Origin: Tetragonia tetragonoides
Lineage: Eukaryota > Streptophyta > Magnoliopsida > Caryophyllales > Aizoaceae
Direction: 5' to 3'
Length of the DNA: 64,000 nucleotides
Assembly (NCBI GenBank): GCA_038025085.1
Contig: CM076144.1
Coordinates: 44,613,001-44,677,000 of the forward strand
Shown here piece by piece: positions 23,104 to 35,667 of this stretch (the first letter of the stretch is position 1; the number at the start of each line of letters is the position of its first letter). The translations under genes and the position numbers were made by a program. The notes beneath the pieces are model-generated. The model worked only from the letters and a program-made list of their open reading frames with translations, was not told the origin of the DNA and did no database searches.

Positions 23104-23265
23104 ACCCAAGAGGTGTTGGCTCACTCGTAAATAAGTTGTAACTTGTACATCAGGACATGGGTTCAAACCTCCTGAGGAGCATCTACATGAATTAATTCGT
23201 GGAATACCCGAGGCCGTGCGTTAGGAGGTGCCCTTTAGCCACACCTGCCAAACCAAAAAAAAAAA
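23104..23265 (+). mobile_element. SINE
   Basis: A 5' A-box-like segment (TGTTGGCTCACTCG), B box GGGTTCAAACC, and a 3' A-tail at 23255-23266. Near-identical target duplications flank it: AGTAAAAGAAGAA (23091-23103) and AGTAGAAGAAGAA (23266-23278), 12 of 13 matching. About 160 bp, typical of a tRNA-derived plant SINE. Confidence 0.8.
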
Positions 23266-23770
23266 AGTAGAAGAAGAATAATTTGGTCATTCATAATATT
23301 GTAGGCGTTAGTCACCTAGCAAAGTAGAAATTGGCAGTTTCGCAAGCTACCATAGTTTGAAATGTATGAGAGAAGGACTTACTCAATATTGAATAGGAGT
23401 TATTTTTTTTGGAAAATGGTGAATATATATTCCATCATCTAAGGGAATGCCAATGTGGCATCCTCAAGTAATCAGAAGTACAAACACTCCACTGTCTACC
23501 AGAGAGGTAGATAGCTCAGTCTAAGCCAAAAAGACATCTATGGGTACATTATCCTTAAGCTACAAATGACTACTTTAAGAAACTCCTTATCTCACTATCT
23601 CCATACATGTTATGTAGCCTTATACACCCTATATGTTGTATGTAAGTAACAACTTGTTGTACAGTTCTTCTATTTTCTTTGAACAAAATATTATTCCTTT
23701 CTCGCCATATTTCATAGATTGTTGCTGCAAACGCCAGTTTTCGTGCACCCTGCTGAATAAGCTCGCCTCT

Positions 23771-26366
23771 CTACTTTCTGATAAACCATTTTACTTCTCT
23801 GGCCAAGCTCCAAGGTTGCCTAGTGGGCCCCAACCAAAGGATAACCTGTTGCCAGACCTCTCTGGATACCTGGCACAAAAAGAAAAGATGAGAAGTAGCC
23901 TCCGTTGCCTGGCAACACAAATGGCACCTACTGACTATCACCATCCCTCTCATGCATATGTGGTCCTGAGTTGCCAACGCATTGTGTAATGCAAGCCACA
24001 AAATCACTTTATGATGAGGAACTAGCAAACTTTCCTTTAGCAGAGGAGCCCAATGCACTTTAGCATTTTTACCACGCAGCTCCTTATAAGGTTTGTTTAT
24101 CTTAAACTTTCCAGTTGCACCCCATGACTCAACCATTTGCTGAGCTAAACTAACAGAGCTACTTCTGACTATTAACTCATATCTTAACTGAATAAGTTTC
24201 CTCCAAATCCACGAGCTATTCTGCCTAGCTGAAACCTGCCAGATAGTTTTACGTTTAAGGTAGTACTGATGTAGCCGCTGCACCCAAAGAGAACCCCCAT
24301 GCCGAGCAGCAACCTAGATCCATTTGCTAATTGCTGCTTTATTCCAGCTCAACAATTCCTTGATATTCAACCCTCCTTCCCTTCCAGGTTTACTAATTTT
24401 CTGCCAACTCACAAAAACCATTCTCCTATTTTCATGGTAAAACCTGAAGAACTGTGTGCAAATCTTCTGAATCTCATGAATCACTTCCCTAGGCAGGATG
24501 TACACTGAGCTCTAGAAGACTTGGATGCTAAAGATCACTGCATTAATAAGCTGTTGTTTCCCAGCATAGCTGAGAAATCTAGTAGTCCAATGGCTCACCT
24601 TCTTTTTGAGCTTGTCTATCAGAGGCCTGCAGAGGTCAACAGTCAAACGAGAGGAATAGAGGGGAACCCCTAGGTACCTGAAAGGCAGCTGGCCCTCTGT
24701 AAACCCAGTAGCATCCAGAACATCTTGTTTCAGAGAGTTTTGCATACCACCAAAATAAATGCAAGACTTGGCATTATTGGCATCCAGTCCTCACATCAAG
24801 GCAAACTTATGGAAGCAATCAACAGCATGACACACAAAGCTACAATCCCTTCTCGTGAAGACTAATAAATCATCTGCAAATGCAAGATGATTCATTTTTA
24901 GTCTAGAACATTTCGGATGAGGCTTGCACTGAGGAGCATCATGTAGCTTCCTAAACATTCGGGACAACATTTCCATGCAAATCACAAAAAGATAGGGGGA
25001 GATTGGATCCCCTTGCCTTAACCCCTGTTGACTAGGAAAGTACCCCATCAACCCCCCATTGATGTTGATGGAAATTTTTTGAGTAGTTACACACACCATA
25101 ATCCATCTAATAAATCCCTCAGGGATTCCAACAGTTCTCATAACATTTTCCAAGAAACCCCATTTGAGAGAATCATAAGCTTTCTTAATATCCACCTTGA
25201 TCATAGCTCTCTGAGATAAATTTTTCCTCCCATAATGCTTGACTAATTCATGTGTAAGCAAAATATTATCAAAGATGCTCCTGCCTTTTATGAAAGCAAC
25301 TTGTTCATTTCCCATGATTACCCCAAGCACACTCTGCAGCCTATTAGCCAGAATCTTTGTAATAATCTTGTAGACCACATTGCAGCAAGCAATGGGTCTA
25401 AACTCCATAACAGAAGAGAGGGTATCACCCTTAGTCACTAAAGCAAGAACAGGCCAAGCAATTTTTTTGAAGCAAAGAAACCCAAAGTGGCTTTAGTGAC
25501 ATCATCTCTAGTAATACTCCATGTGTGCTTGAAGAAAGCTAAGTGTAACCGTCTGGTCCAGGAGCTTTATCATCAGCTATGGAGTCAAGAGCCCCCTTGA
25601 CTTCATCAGGAGAGATGGGTAGGATAAGTTCTCGGCACATACTAGCATCAAGCACAGGCCCCTCAATTAAGTCATCTTGAAACTCATGTACCTATTGAGA
25701 AGTTCCCATCAAGCTTTTGTAAAATTCTACAAAAGCCTCCCCTACTTCATGAAAGCCCTTCCTCTGCATACCCTCTTTGTCTTGAATGGAAGCAATTCTA
25801 GCATGAGCCTTCTGATCTCTAATCTTTGCATGAAAATATGAAGTGTTATCATCTCCTCTTCTGACATCTTCACTCTAGGCTCTCTGATAGCTAATAATCA
25901 AATTAGCTTTCTATAGTTTAAGATACTGTGACAACACCTCTCTTTCCTTGTTAATGAGCTGCTGATCTAGAGGAGAATGCTGAAGTTCTAGCTGAGCCTG
26001 AGCAAGGTTGATTCTAGCCTCCTCAAGCCTAATCTCCAGGCTATTAAAGTGTTGTTTATGCAACCCTTTCAGTGCAGGCTTCAATCTTTTCAGCTTCAAA
26101 CAAAGCTGATACATGTAACTTCCTTGTATAGGGGTATTCCAAGACTCCCTAACCAAAGGCAAAAAGGATCAGCCATCCAGGCATTCAAGAACTTGAATGG
26201 CCTCTTGACAATGGGATAATCATCATGAATTTCTATCTTAGCTGGACAATGATAAGAAATTACAGGCAGTAAGAATTCAGCACAAAACCCATGAGTCCCC
26301 ATAAACCAGTAGCTATTGCCAAGTATTCTATCCAAGTTGTTGCAAACCCTATCCCCAGTGTCCTGC
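23771..26366 (-). pseudogene. LINE ORF2 C-terminal part: RT and zf-RVT
   Basis: Continues ORF2 after the CACTA insertion. The RT segment (25438-24791) has FRPIACCNVVYKI, KAYDSLKW (motif A), GLRQGDPISP and FADDLLVF (catalytic motif C), and is intact within that block. It is interrupted by stops, for example after CFHKFALM near 24791. It continues to FRYLGVPLY and a zf-RVT knuckle CHLCCQATEATSHLFFLC near 23900. The upstream part (26335-25910) gives the endonuclease-RT linker. Multiple stops and frameshifts make it non-functional. Confidence 0.88.
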
Positions 26367-26889
26367 TTACACTACAAGAAAAACAGCTTTGGGCGACGAA
26401 ATTATTATTGCTTGGGCGACAAAAAGTAAATTCGTAGCCTTTACCCGCGTTGGGCCACGAATGAAAAATCTGCCGCCCAAATTGAGTTTTGGACGTCGAA
26501 CTTCTAGTTTCGTCGCCCCTAATTTCGTTTGTGCCATGGATTTTGGTTATTCATCGCACAATTTAAGGGCACAAATATCGTTCGTTGCCCATTACTTGTA
26601 TTTCGTGGCCCAATCAACGAAAAAAAGAAGCGGGCCAAAAATTTCGGCCAAAGTTGAATTTCGCTCCATCCGCTGGTACGCCTGGTAGAGTTAAAACAAA
26701 AAAAAGTTGTCTGAGTCTTTTTTTCGTGCTCTCTCCTCTTCATTTGCTCTTCTCTATATCTCTCTCCTCTCACTCAAACAACAAAACCCACCTCCATCTC
26801 ACTTTTCTCACTCTTCTCTGAATCTCTCTCCTTTTTTTCTTAATCTGAATCTTAGGGTTCATTATTTTGTTTAATGCATCACTTATTTT

Positions 26890-27545
26890 GTTTGCTAGGT
26901 ATTTCGCATAAAAATTTTAGGGTTCGTACTCCATCTCGCGATTTTGCATCTTCGTTGTCTTTCACCGGTAAGTGAGTTCATGCTCTATGTTTATATCTCT
27001 TAATTTTGCCCTAAATTGGCCATTTTGCTACCCAATTGAAGCTGTTTCATTTTCCCCTAAATTTCCCCAAAACTAGCGAAAATCTGTAGAAGCTCTGAAC
27101 TAGGGGAGTTTCCTTGTGTTTTTTTTTTGTTCCTTTTTGCGTTTTCTTACTTCAAATTCTCGTGTATGTTTATATTTTTTTTTAAGTAGAAGAGTTGATG
27201 ACAAATTGGCCAAGCTTTCTATGAAGTTGTTGTGTCAAATATTTGATATTTTATCTCCTCCCACGTGCTACTGGTTTGGAGAATGTTACTTTGCAAAATA
27301 GTAAAGGGTCGCTGCCTAAGTTTGGTGATATTGTGGAATATGTGTATCAGTGTATTCGCGCTGTAACTAAAGGAAGGCAATTTGCCAAAGTTCCCTCTAA
27401 AAATGTTTTTCCTGTTTTGATCTTGTTAAAGTTCCCAGAGGTTTAGTTGTATATGCTCATAAGCTAGCTAGAAGTGCTTGTAAGTTTGGTTTTAATTTGT
27501 AGCTGTGTATTGATGTATATCTTGTTGCAAAAAAAAAAAAAAAAA
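26890..27545 (+). other. Possible captured host-gene fragment ending in poly-A
   Basis: Inside the CACTA element. Two adjoining reading frames give a non-repetitive peptide (GLENVTLQNSKGSLPKFGDI, then VEYVYQCIRAVTKGRQFAKV, then after a frame change VPRGLVVYAHKLARS). It ends at a stop followed by an A-run at 27530-27545. It looks like conserved protein rather than transposon sequence, but I cannot name the family. The A-run suggests a retrocopied transcript. Confidence 0.4.
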
Positions 27546-28534
27546 TGTCCTGCACTGAAACATATCAGTTAACTGTTACCACCCAAACAATTATAGCTCT
27601 AAGCTATAGACGAGCCCAAATCTTTGCTAGGACTATAGAGAGAAAATAAGCGAATCTACATGGAGTACTAGTTATATGTAAATGATTGGGAATGGGGAAG
27701 TTTGGATCATGAACTTTATCAAATACAACTCGATCCAGGTTGGTCCAAGCCTACAACTACAACCTCTAAAATGCTAACCAAAATCTGGAACAAATAAAAT
27801 ACTCTCATCATCACTACTTTAATTAATCATCTCGAGTACAAATTTATATCCCTTCTTGGTTTGCAATGAATTTAGGAGGCTGTCAAGGTGACAATATCTT
27901 AGGAGTGAGTGCTAATAGTTTTTGTAGAAATGTTACCGGCATTGTGACCCTGAGGTTATCACTTTTTTACAGGTTGTTGGGAATTGATGTCTAATCAAGT
28001 CAATTAAACCTCTTAAGCGCTTAATACAGGATATTGAATATTTTTAGGTAATGCAGTGTCATTAGTATCTTTTCTCTCTATTTCTCTCGTTTCTTAGTTT
28101 GCTTGCAGTTATGTAAATGCTGCATATTTGCTTGATGTAGTTTACTTGTGTGTTTTCTTACTGTATTTTATTGGTGTGTTTGCTTGATTTCTTGCTGTTG
28201 TTTTTTTCGGATGGGGAAACAAGTATCATTTCCCTTGATAGGGAGCTTGAAGTGGCTGAATTACAGAGTGATTCTTCGGGTGGTGACGATGAGTTGTCCT
28301 AGCAATGAATATGCGTTTACTGTGATCTGTGTGCTTGTAGGCTTTTGTGCATCTAGTGTTCAGTTTGCTATTGTACTATAAGGAGGTTGAATGTAAGTGT
28401 CTTTCCCTTTAGCTATATTCTGTGGCATATGTTCTGTATATTGTATTCTGTTGTTCTATGTTCAGCTGTGGCACACTGAATTTATTTTAACTCACGCAAC
28501 TGTTTTCCTTTCACTGTTAATTGTGTGCAGAAAC

Positions 28535-30590
28535 ATGGCACCCAACGCATCTTCTACTCGCCAACTTCGACGGCTTCAGCAGTCTTCTTCCACTCAAGGG
28601 GCTGACATTCAACAGCTGGAAGAACCACAATCTCGTCTAACATATCGGCAGAATCGGAGAGCTGCTCAAGCACTCAGAACTGGTTTATTTACATTTTATG
28701 AAGTTTTAGATTAAAAACTGTTTTTTTCAACTTTCATGATTTTACATTGTCAATAAGCAGGGCCGAAGCGTGGGGCAACTACGGGTAAGAAGTATGTTGC
28801 CAGGAGGGAGAAAGAACCGGAGATGAAGGTAAAGGTAACTTTTACAGAAGAATTGCGGCGTGTTGATGGAGACAATGCTGATGAGTTCATTTGTGACTGT
28901 AGCAAATGGGTTAAGGAGTATTGCCCATTAGATTCTTTGTATGCTTTCATTTGACACTAACTCCTCGTTGTAAACTTGCAATGTGTATCTATCACATTAT
29001 CTCAATGTCATTGCTTGTTGTAATGCAGGAATTGGAGCAAAATGGATAAGTCCGCCATAAAAAGGCTATATGACAAAATCAAGGTCAACATATAAAGTCT
29101 ATATGGCATGTAGAATCTGAAACGGATGCTGTCAATTACATAACTTCTACATTTTTGGTTTATTTTGAAGAAATTGTTCATGGTCGTGGGTTGGAATCAT
29201 ATGAATCATGTTTAGTAAATGCATTTAATCTAATGTCTTAAGGAAAGCTGGAAGCAGGTTTGCTTTGCACTTGTTCTATTTTGATAAGTTAACGCAATGA
29301 TTTTGCTGGTTATCTTTATGGTTATCTACAGGATCGAACTATGAAATATGTTAAAAATACCTATTGGCATTGATTTTGCTGTTTATCTATGATTGCAGGG
29401 GAAATATGACTTGCCACCAATCATTCGTGGAAAACCAATTGATGACGCATTGCGATTTCAATGTTCTAGTCTTTATAGAGGGTGACGCTACAGGCTGAAG
29501 GAAGAATTATTTGTTCCGAGCAATAGAGAACAATCTAGGAGAAATAGACCTTCTAATGTGGAGCGTGAAACATGGAATTGGCTGGTTGATCATTGGCTGC
29601 AAGAGAAACATATGGTAATGCTTAATTTACTTATACATATATTGTGTATAAATTATTTGATTTCTAAATGTTGTCAACTTTTGGCGTGCAGGATATAAGT
29701 GCAAAATATAGCCAAAACCGTTTAAAGCAAACTACAACATCTACAAATGGGGCAAGGCCTACAACTAGGGTTCTTGATGACATTGTAAGTATTTCTTGGC
29801 ATGGCTTTCCATGTTGGCCAACTAGAGTTAGCTAGCTTATTTTGTTGTGTAACTATTTTATTGTTCTTTTAGCTGAATGCTCCACCAATGGTTGTGCCAC
29901 AAAGCTCAAACACAGATATTGAAGATGTAACCATCTCTATTGATCCACATGAAAAGGAGGAACAACATGTGTACCTTAAGCTATATGAGAGAGTAAAAAT
30001 GTATTTTGCTTCAATATGTGCTGCGGTTATGTGCATTATGCTAATATTGTCTTGTATTGATCTCTTCATTCGTATTGTATGTTAATTAGGCATAAAGATG
30101 GACGATGGGACCCAGATGCCGAAGCTAATTATAATGCACTCAAGAAGCTTCACGCTACTGAAATTGAGAAGAACGGGGAAGACAACCTCACTGTGCAAGA
30201 AGCCTTCACTGATGTCTTGAAGACAGCTCCAGGCTATATAAGAGGACTTGGACCTGGGTCTCGACCACCAAAAAAAAGTAAAAGTGGGGGTGAGACTAGT
30301 GAGATAAGAGTGCAACTAACTTCTCAAATAGAACAACTTCAGCAGAGTCAACAAGCTTTAGCAGAGCAAGAGACCAGACTTAATGGGCTTAATTGATCAG
30401 CTTAAGTTGTCTAATGATGAGCTACTAGCAGCAATGGAGCGAGCAAGACATGAAGCTTTGGAAAGAGAGAATAAGATGAGAGAAGAAGCTATTAAGAGAG
30501 AGGAGAAGCTGAAAGAGGAAGCCTTGGAAAGAGAGAAGTTGATGAAAGAGGAGTTTCAAAAAATGTTGCTGAATTTGATTAAAACACCAG
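28535..30590 (+). pseudogene. CACTA-associated Transposase_24 (Ptta/En/Spm) gene, broken
   Basis: Start ATG at 28535 (MAPNASSTRQLRRL). Exons inferred: 28535-28682, 28761 to about 28940, about 29030-29082, 29399 to about 29613, about 29693-29785, about 29872-29996, about 30089-30395, then an E/K/R-rich coiled coil in a shifted frame. Landmarks are KPIDDALRFQCSSLYRG, ETWNWLVDHW, DGRWDPDAEANYNAL and YIRGLGPGSRPP, which match the plant Transposase_24 family (PF03004). A TGA at 29483-29485 interrupts the block that reads RWRLK-like in relatives (here RG-stop-RYRLK). The long coiled-coil tail (QIEQLQQSQQALAEQ, then EREN..REEAIKREEKLKEEA) is typical. Confidence 0.78.
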
Positions 30591-31605
30591 GTAATTTGAT
30601 ATTTTCTCGGCTTCTCCTTGTTTTCTCCTTCTCTCCTCTTTTTTATTTTCTTTTCTCTTCCTGGTTCTGGTCCTCTCCTTCTCTTTTCCTTTCTTTCTTC
30701 TCTTGCTGGTTATCTGTGGGCAAATGTTGTACTAGTGGTTAGACAGTGGTGGCTGTGATTCGTGGTTGGTGTTTGTGAATTCTGAGTCTAAGCTATTGAT
30801 ATTCTGAAAATATTGGGTGTTTGGATATGTATTGTTGTTGCGTTCATATTATAATCGTGGGTTTGTTGAGTTTGTTTGCTGGGACTGCGATTGATTTTGA
30901 TCCTGAAGTTTTATTGGGTTGTTGTGTTTATGAGATTGAAGCTGTAGTTGTTCTTTGTTTGCTGTGTTGTAGAATTTGTGCTATTCTCGCTCGTTTGTTT
31001 TCTCTCCTGTTTTTGTTTTCTTTGGGGAAATTAGGGGTTGTCCAACATGGAGTTTTGTCAAATTGTTGTTGCTTGCTTGCTGTCAATGGTTGTGGTGGTT
31101 TAAATGATAAGGTTGGTTGATGTAAATATTGTGCAGGCACTTACTGGGATTATGTTCATATTCAAAGTTTTGTGTTTTTTACAGTAGATAACAGGAAGGC
31201 TGAGATTGTTCAAAAGCATTGAGAATCCTTTGTTGTTCTTTATCATTTGTTTTGTCTTGCCTACTTCCAATCATCTATCTAAAACTGAGTGTTCATTTAT
31301 TGACTTGTGCTCCCTAATATCCCCATGTGTCTCCTAGTAAAGTCCCGTTGCTTTATCCCTTATCTTATGTTGAAAAGATGTCTTGTTATGTCTGGAAGTA
31401 AAACTTTATAGAGTAGATGTTTACTATTATGCTTCAGTTACCTTTCAACTCTTTTTGCAAGTCACCAATGTGAATTTGCATCTTTTCATGTCACCATTCC
31501 TCTTATACACCACCTAGTAAAATGCTCTGACAATCTGAGAGCAGCATGCTTCTTTCCTTTCTTTCTTTTTTCTTTATACTTTCTGCTGATGTGCCGGCTT
31601 GAGTT

Positions 31606-31725
31606 GTATGGTATGGGTGTGCAAAGAGGCTGTCTGTATGGTGTAGGTTGTCAAAGAGGTTGTCTGTATGGTGTAGGTGTGCAAAGACGTTGTCTGTATG
31701 GTGGGGGTGTGCAAAGAGGTTGTCT
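31606..31725. repeat. 30-bp minisatellite, four units
   Basis: Units at 31606, 31636, 31666 and 31696, each GTATGGTGTAGGTGTGCAAA-like ending GGTTGTCT, with a few substitutions. They lie in the 3' part of the CACTA element. Confidence 0.93.
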
Positions 31726-32654
31726 GTGTTATGGATGAGAAACATTGCACTACCGGTATTTAGATATGAAGCTATAAATGTACTCGTTTGCTATTTTTTC
31801 TAAGGTTCTGTGGTGTGAATTGCGCAAGAAACTTCTATGATACGCAGGGAGAATTTTGATCATTTTGACTTATCGACTAATTTGCTATCTTCTCAAAGCA
31901 TTAATCGCAGGGAGCATTTTGTACATTTTGACTTATTAACTAATTGGTGAAACATCTTAGCATATTGTGGAATCTAGTTTGTTGTTTCACTTGTTTAGAA
32001 TGTAAACATTGTGATGTAGCTTCCAGAATGTAAGTACTAGTGGAAGATGTGTGTAAAGAGTACTAAAACAAATTGGTGGCTACTTATTATCAATGGAATT
32101 GCAGCAGCTATTACCTTTTGCATATGTATTATATGAATCGTTATTATAATTATTATATGAATTATTGTGTATTTTATGCAAAAGGCAGCAATGGCAGGCA
32201 AATCAAACTCTTAAAAAAGCCACGAATATACAATAATCGTTGCCCAAAGTTGATTACTTTTGCACGAAGGACTTGCCGTCCATGAATTGTAATTTGTGGC
32301 ACAAAATTGATAGATTGGGCTACGAAACGAAAACGTAGCGCAAATATTTTGGGCTACGAAAGATGTTCGTCGCCCATCGCTAAACTCGTAGCACAAATGG
32401 AAAAGTTTGGGCGACGAAAAACAATTACTCGTGGCACAGAAGCCTAACTTGGGGCCACGAATAACTGGTTTTGTCGCCATAAACATTTGGGCTACAAGAG
32501 CTGATATTCGTCGCCCTACCCTTGGGCGACGGGGTTAAGGCGACGACTTTGCGACGAACGTTTTTCATCGCCCAACACTATGGGCGACGAAAATCCAACT
32601 TTGGGAGACGAATTCGTTTGTCGCCCAAACGTCTTTTTTCTTGTAGTGTAAAGA

Positions 32655-33430
32655 CTACCTGTTGCTAGCACATCTGATAACACAGAATCATGAAGGCAGT
32701 TAAAGAAGTCTTCAATAGCTCCATAATCAGGAGGGAGAGAGTTAATTCTCTCCTGAGTGCTCAAAACCACATTGAAATCTCCAAGTAAAACCCAGGGCTC
32801 AGTTATAAAAGCAACCCACTGCCTTAAATCCTCCCAAAGGTTGAGCCTCTCATTTTTATCATAAAAGGCATAAACAAAAGTACAAAAACAGGAAAAATCA
32901 CGTAGCTTAGATGACACTTTGTAGTGTATAGCCTGAGCAGTTTTGCAAATAACCTACACATCAACATTATTTATATTCCAAACAACCCAAATTCTTCCAT
33001 TATAGTGAGATTCATAGTTGAACACAGTCCAAGCCCCTTAAAGGCTCTCCTAGCTATTTTACTAGCTTTATTCTCTTTAATATAAGTCTCCAAAATACCA
33101 CAAACATCTATCTTCTCTTTTTTGGTAAGCTTTTTCACCTCCACTTTTTTTCAGGCCTATTAAGGCCTCTTATGTTCCATGATATAATAATCATTTACTA
33201 GGTTGGAGTTGTAAGACCCTTGCACCATCAAGAGTCCCTTGCACAAGCCCCACCTCAATGATATCATCATGCTGAGTATTGTCTTCACCCAATAAAGAAA
33301 ATCTGTTCCCAGACCCTAAGGGATACAGCCCTGAAGTAGACTGCTGCTTCTTCTTCTTTTGAGTTTTTTTAACCCAAATCCATTTCAAGACTCGCAACCA
33401 CTGCAGAGACTTCTGGATCAGATATCCCAT
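32655..33430 (-). pseudogene. LINE ORF2 N-terminal part: endonuclease
   Basis: Minus strand. A start-proximal NIRGLNRP-like block near 33170, then (32917-32650) FVYAFYDKNERLNLWEDLRQ and WVLLGDFNVVLS, the LGDFN motif of APE-type LINE endonucleases. Stops occur through 33150-32930. The reading is cut at 32648 by the CACTA terminus. The RT portion resumes at 26366. Confidence 0.82.
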
Positions 33431-33518
33431 CTAAATCCCCAGCCACAGGTGATGAAAGATCATTCTCATCAACAGTAAGGACCTCAACAGCATCAGCAAC
33501 AGGTGTATCAATCACCTA

Positions 33519-34771
33519 TTACACTTCCTTTCTCTGTACTCCCTTTTTAGTGGCAGGTTGCCACTCCTGGCTAGGAATGGCAGCCTTGCTAGTGTCTTTC
33601 TTAGCTTCATCATGCTTCACTACATGCTTGCAATGAGTAATTTCATGCCCAAGCTTCTTGCAATGACCACAAAAATAAGGTACCCACTCGTACTCGATGA
33701 ATTGAGTTATGACATCCCCAAACGGATTCCTGATCTGAGTCTTCTTCAATAGAGGTTTGGAAACATCCACTTCAATAAGGATTCTAGCAAATGACACTTT
33801 TTACTTGCGTGCAGTGCACTGATCAGCAAAGAGGGGGACACGCACCTTACTAGCAAGCTTACTCAAGGCCACAGAGGTCCAAAGGTGGACATCAAGGCTA
33901 GGAAAAAGCACCCGTCTTGGAACCCTGCAGACCTCCTCCTTCTCAAGACTGAATTTAGGTGTCCAGGGCTTAAGGATAATGATTCTACTACCCACAAACC
34001 ATGGACCTCCTTTCGATATAAGATCCCTATCCTCATGAGTAGCAAACATAAAGAAAATCCATCCACTTTTATGAATTGAAATAGAAGGTGCAGTGACATG
34101 ATTCCATTGGGTACTAACAAACTCCTTCAATGTTGCCATTTTTAGGGTTTCCACCCATAACAAACCCAACCAAAGCATTAGCCCAGAAATCAACAGCATG
34201 TTGAATATCATCCATACCAATATCAACTATATCCTGCCCCGGATTTGAAGGAATAAAATCCAATTTCAAACCCAGGGTTACGTTTATCAAGAAATGGTAA
34301 TTTTGATCCATTAGACCCCCCTTGCCTTTAAATAGATTCTTGATGGTTAGGTTCATGGCAAATAGAATTAATCATGGAATTAGGGTTTTCAACCACATCC
34401 GCCCAACTATCTCTACGAATAGCCCCAGAATTATGTTTACCCCCATCCATTTTATGACCCTCACCATTGTTATCCATAGTGATGTTATCACATGCAGTCC
34501 CATCAACAAACCCCAAATCCTTAAATTCATCATCATTAGGCAAAATTGAATCAAGAACAAGGGACTTACTGTGCGAATCGCCTATAACAACCTCCACCAT
34601 TGATGACGGGAGAAAATCACCAAACATCGCTGGGGTTCGACTCGGAGAACTCTGCGCAGAGCTTCGCGTCTCCATTCTCATAGCTTGCCTTTCCTTCTCA
34701 CCTCGAAGAACTTCAGTGTTCTTGCCAGTTTCCTTAGCAGCTCTTTTCTTTGGACGCCCAGGTCCATCCAT
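33519..34771 (-). pseudogene. LINE ORF1: DUF4283 and zinc knuckle
   Basis: Minus strand from ATG at 34771 (MDGPGRPKKRAAKE). It continues with stops and frame changes through a DUF4283-like block (GWIFFMFATHEDRDLISKGG, then GSRIIILKPWTP) to a CCHC knuckle CGHCKKLGHEITHC near 33670. This is the RNA-binding ORF1 of plant L1 elements. Confidence 0.83.
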
Positions 34772-34862
34772 GGCGGAAGGAAGCGCGGGTTAGCAGGGTG
34801 CTAAAACCGTTGCCTCGAGAGCTTCTCTCTCTTACCACCTTTTAATATTGAATCGAAGTTTA

Positions 34863-35667
34863 CATCCCAAATACAAACAAAAATCGTATTAGGGTGATGA
34901 ACTTGACTTTCATAATTTAGTTTATTTACAAATTATTAAGATAGCCGAGCAATATGCATGATCAGCCCGTATGTTTTTCTAAATGTTCATCGTATGGTTT
35001 CTAGCTCTTTTATGAGATATCTTGTGTGATCAAAATACATAATAACTTAATTTCTTGGACATTTTCTAATTTCTATGAATGAAACTGCTTATGTAGTTTT
35101 GGCAAGATTTCTCTATGACTTTTAAAATACTATACTCAAAGAACTCAATATGTAATTAGGCAAGTGTACACAAATCCATATTATGAAGAGAGAATAATTT
35201 ATGTTGCCTTTTTTATAATGAGGAATAAAATTGTCAACTAACTATATTACAGGTCTGACAATATTGTTTTTAGGTCTAGCAATAACAACGCCCTTTTTCT
35301 AATGTTGGAAATTTGTATGAATGTCTTTTGGTTGGTCGCTTATGGCAAGGCGCAGAGAATAGAGTGTAAGGAACTTGGATTTGGTTGCAAACAAGTTTGG
35401 AATTTAATTTTTGTCTTTTCAATTTGGGCACAAAATGAAAAAACAATTATGGAATTCAAAAGAGGAAGATGAACATCAGGCTTGGAGTAGAAGGTCTTTT
35501 TTAATCGTTTGGGGGGGGGGGGAAGAAATGAAAAAAAGAATAAATAAAAAAGAGAAAATGAAAAAGTTCATTATATCACCATATCATCAAAATCTTTTGG
35601 CTGTTAATTCTGTTAATAGAATTAGTAATAGATTCCTCACAAGCAAAACTTAAAAACTTCAGTCCTT
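34863..35667. other. Host spacer between two LINEs
   Basis: AT-rich intron sequence between the divergent 5' ends of the two LINEs. A G-run at 35512-35521. No gene or terminal repeat recognised. Confidence 0.6.

Larger units (their letters stand above)
26370..32648 (+). mobile_element. CACTA (En/Spm-type) element nested in the LINE, 6.3 kb
   Basis: Terminal inverted repeats CACTACAAGAAAAA (26370) and TTTTTTCTTGTAGTG (to 32648). Both subterminal regions are packed with TTGGGCGACGAA / TTCGTCGCCC type motifs, as expected of CACTA TnpA-binding repeats. Flanking trinucleotides are TTA (left) and TAA (right), so a clean 3-bp duplication is not evident. The only transposon protein visible is a Transposase_24-type gene; I found no Tnp2/TnpD transposase, so it was probably mobilised in trans. 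Confidence 0.88.
23403..34843 (-). mobile_element. Minus-strand LINE (L1-type) interrupted by a CACTA element
   Basis: ORF1 and ORF2 remnants run right to left, with a T-run at 23403-23410 marking the 3' tail. Imperfect target duplications flank it: AATATTGAATAGGAGTTA (23385-23402) and AATATTGAATCGAAGTTTA (34844-34862). The CACTA element 26370-32648 splits ORF2 between the endonuclease and RT parts, so LINE sequence proper is about 5.2 kb. It lies in the 19-kb intron of SCPL copy 2. Confidence 0.85.

Noticed and set aside
31606..31725. Possible CRISPR-like array
   Set aside because: The 30-bp units are directly adjacent with no spacers, and the DNA is plant nuclear. It is a minisatellite.
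26363..32652. Perfect 3-bp target duplication for the large CACTA element
   Set aside because: Flanks are TTA and TAA. Only two bases can be matched, so no clean duplication is claimed.
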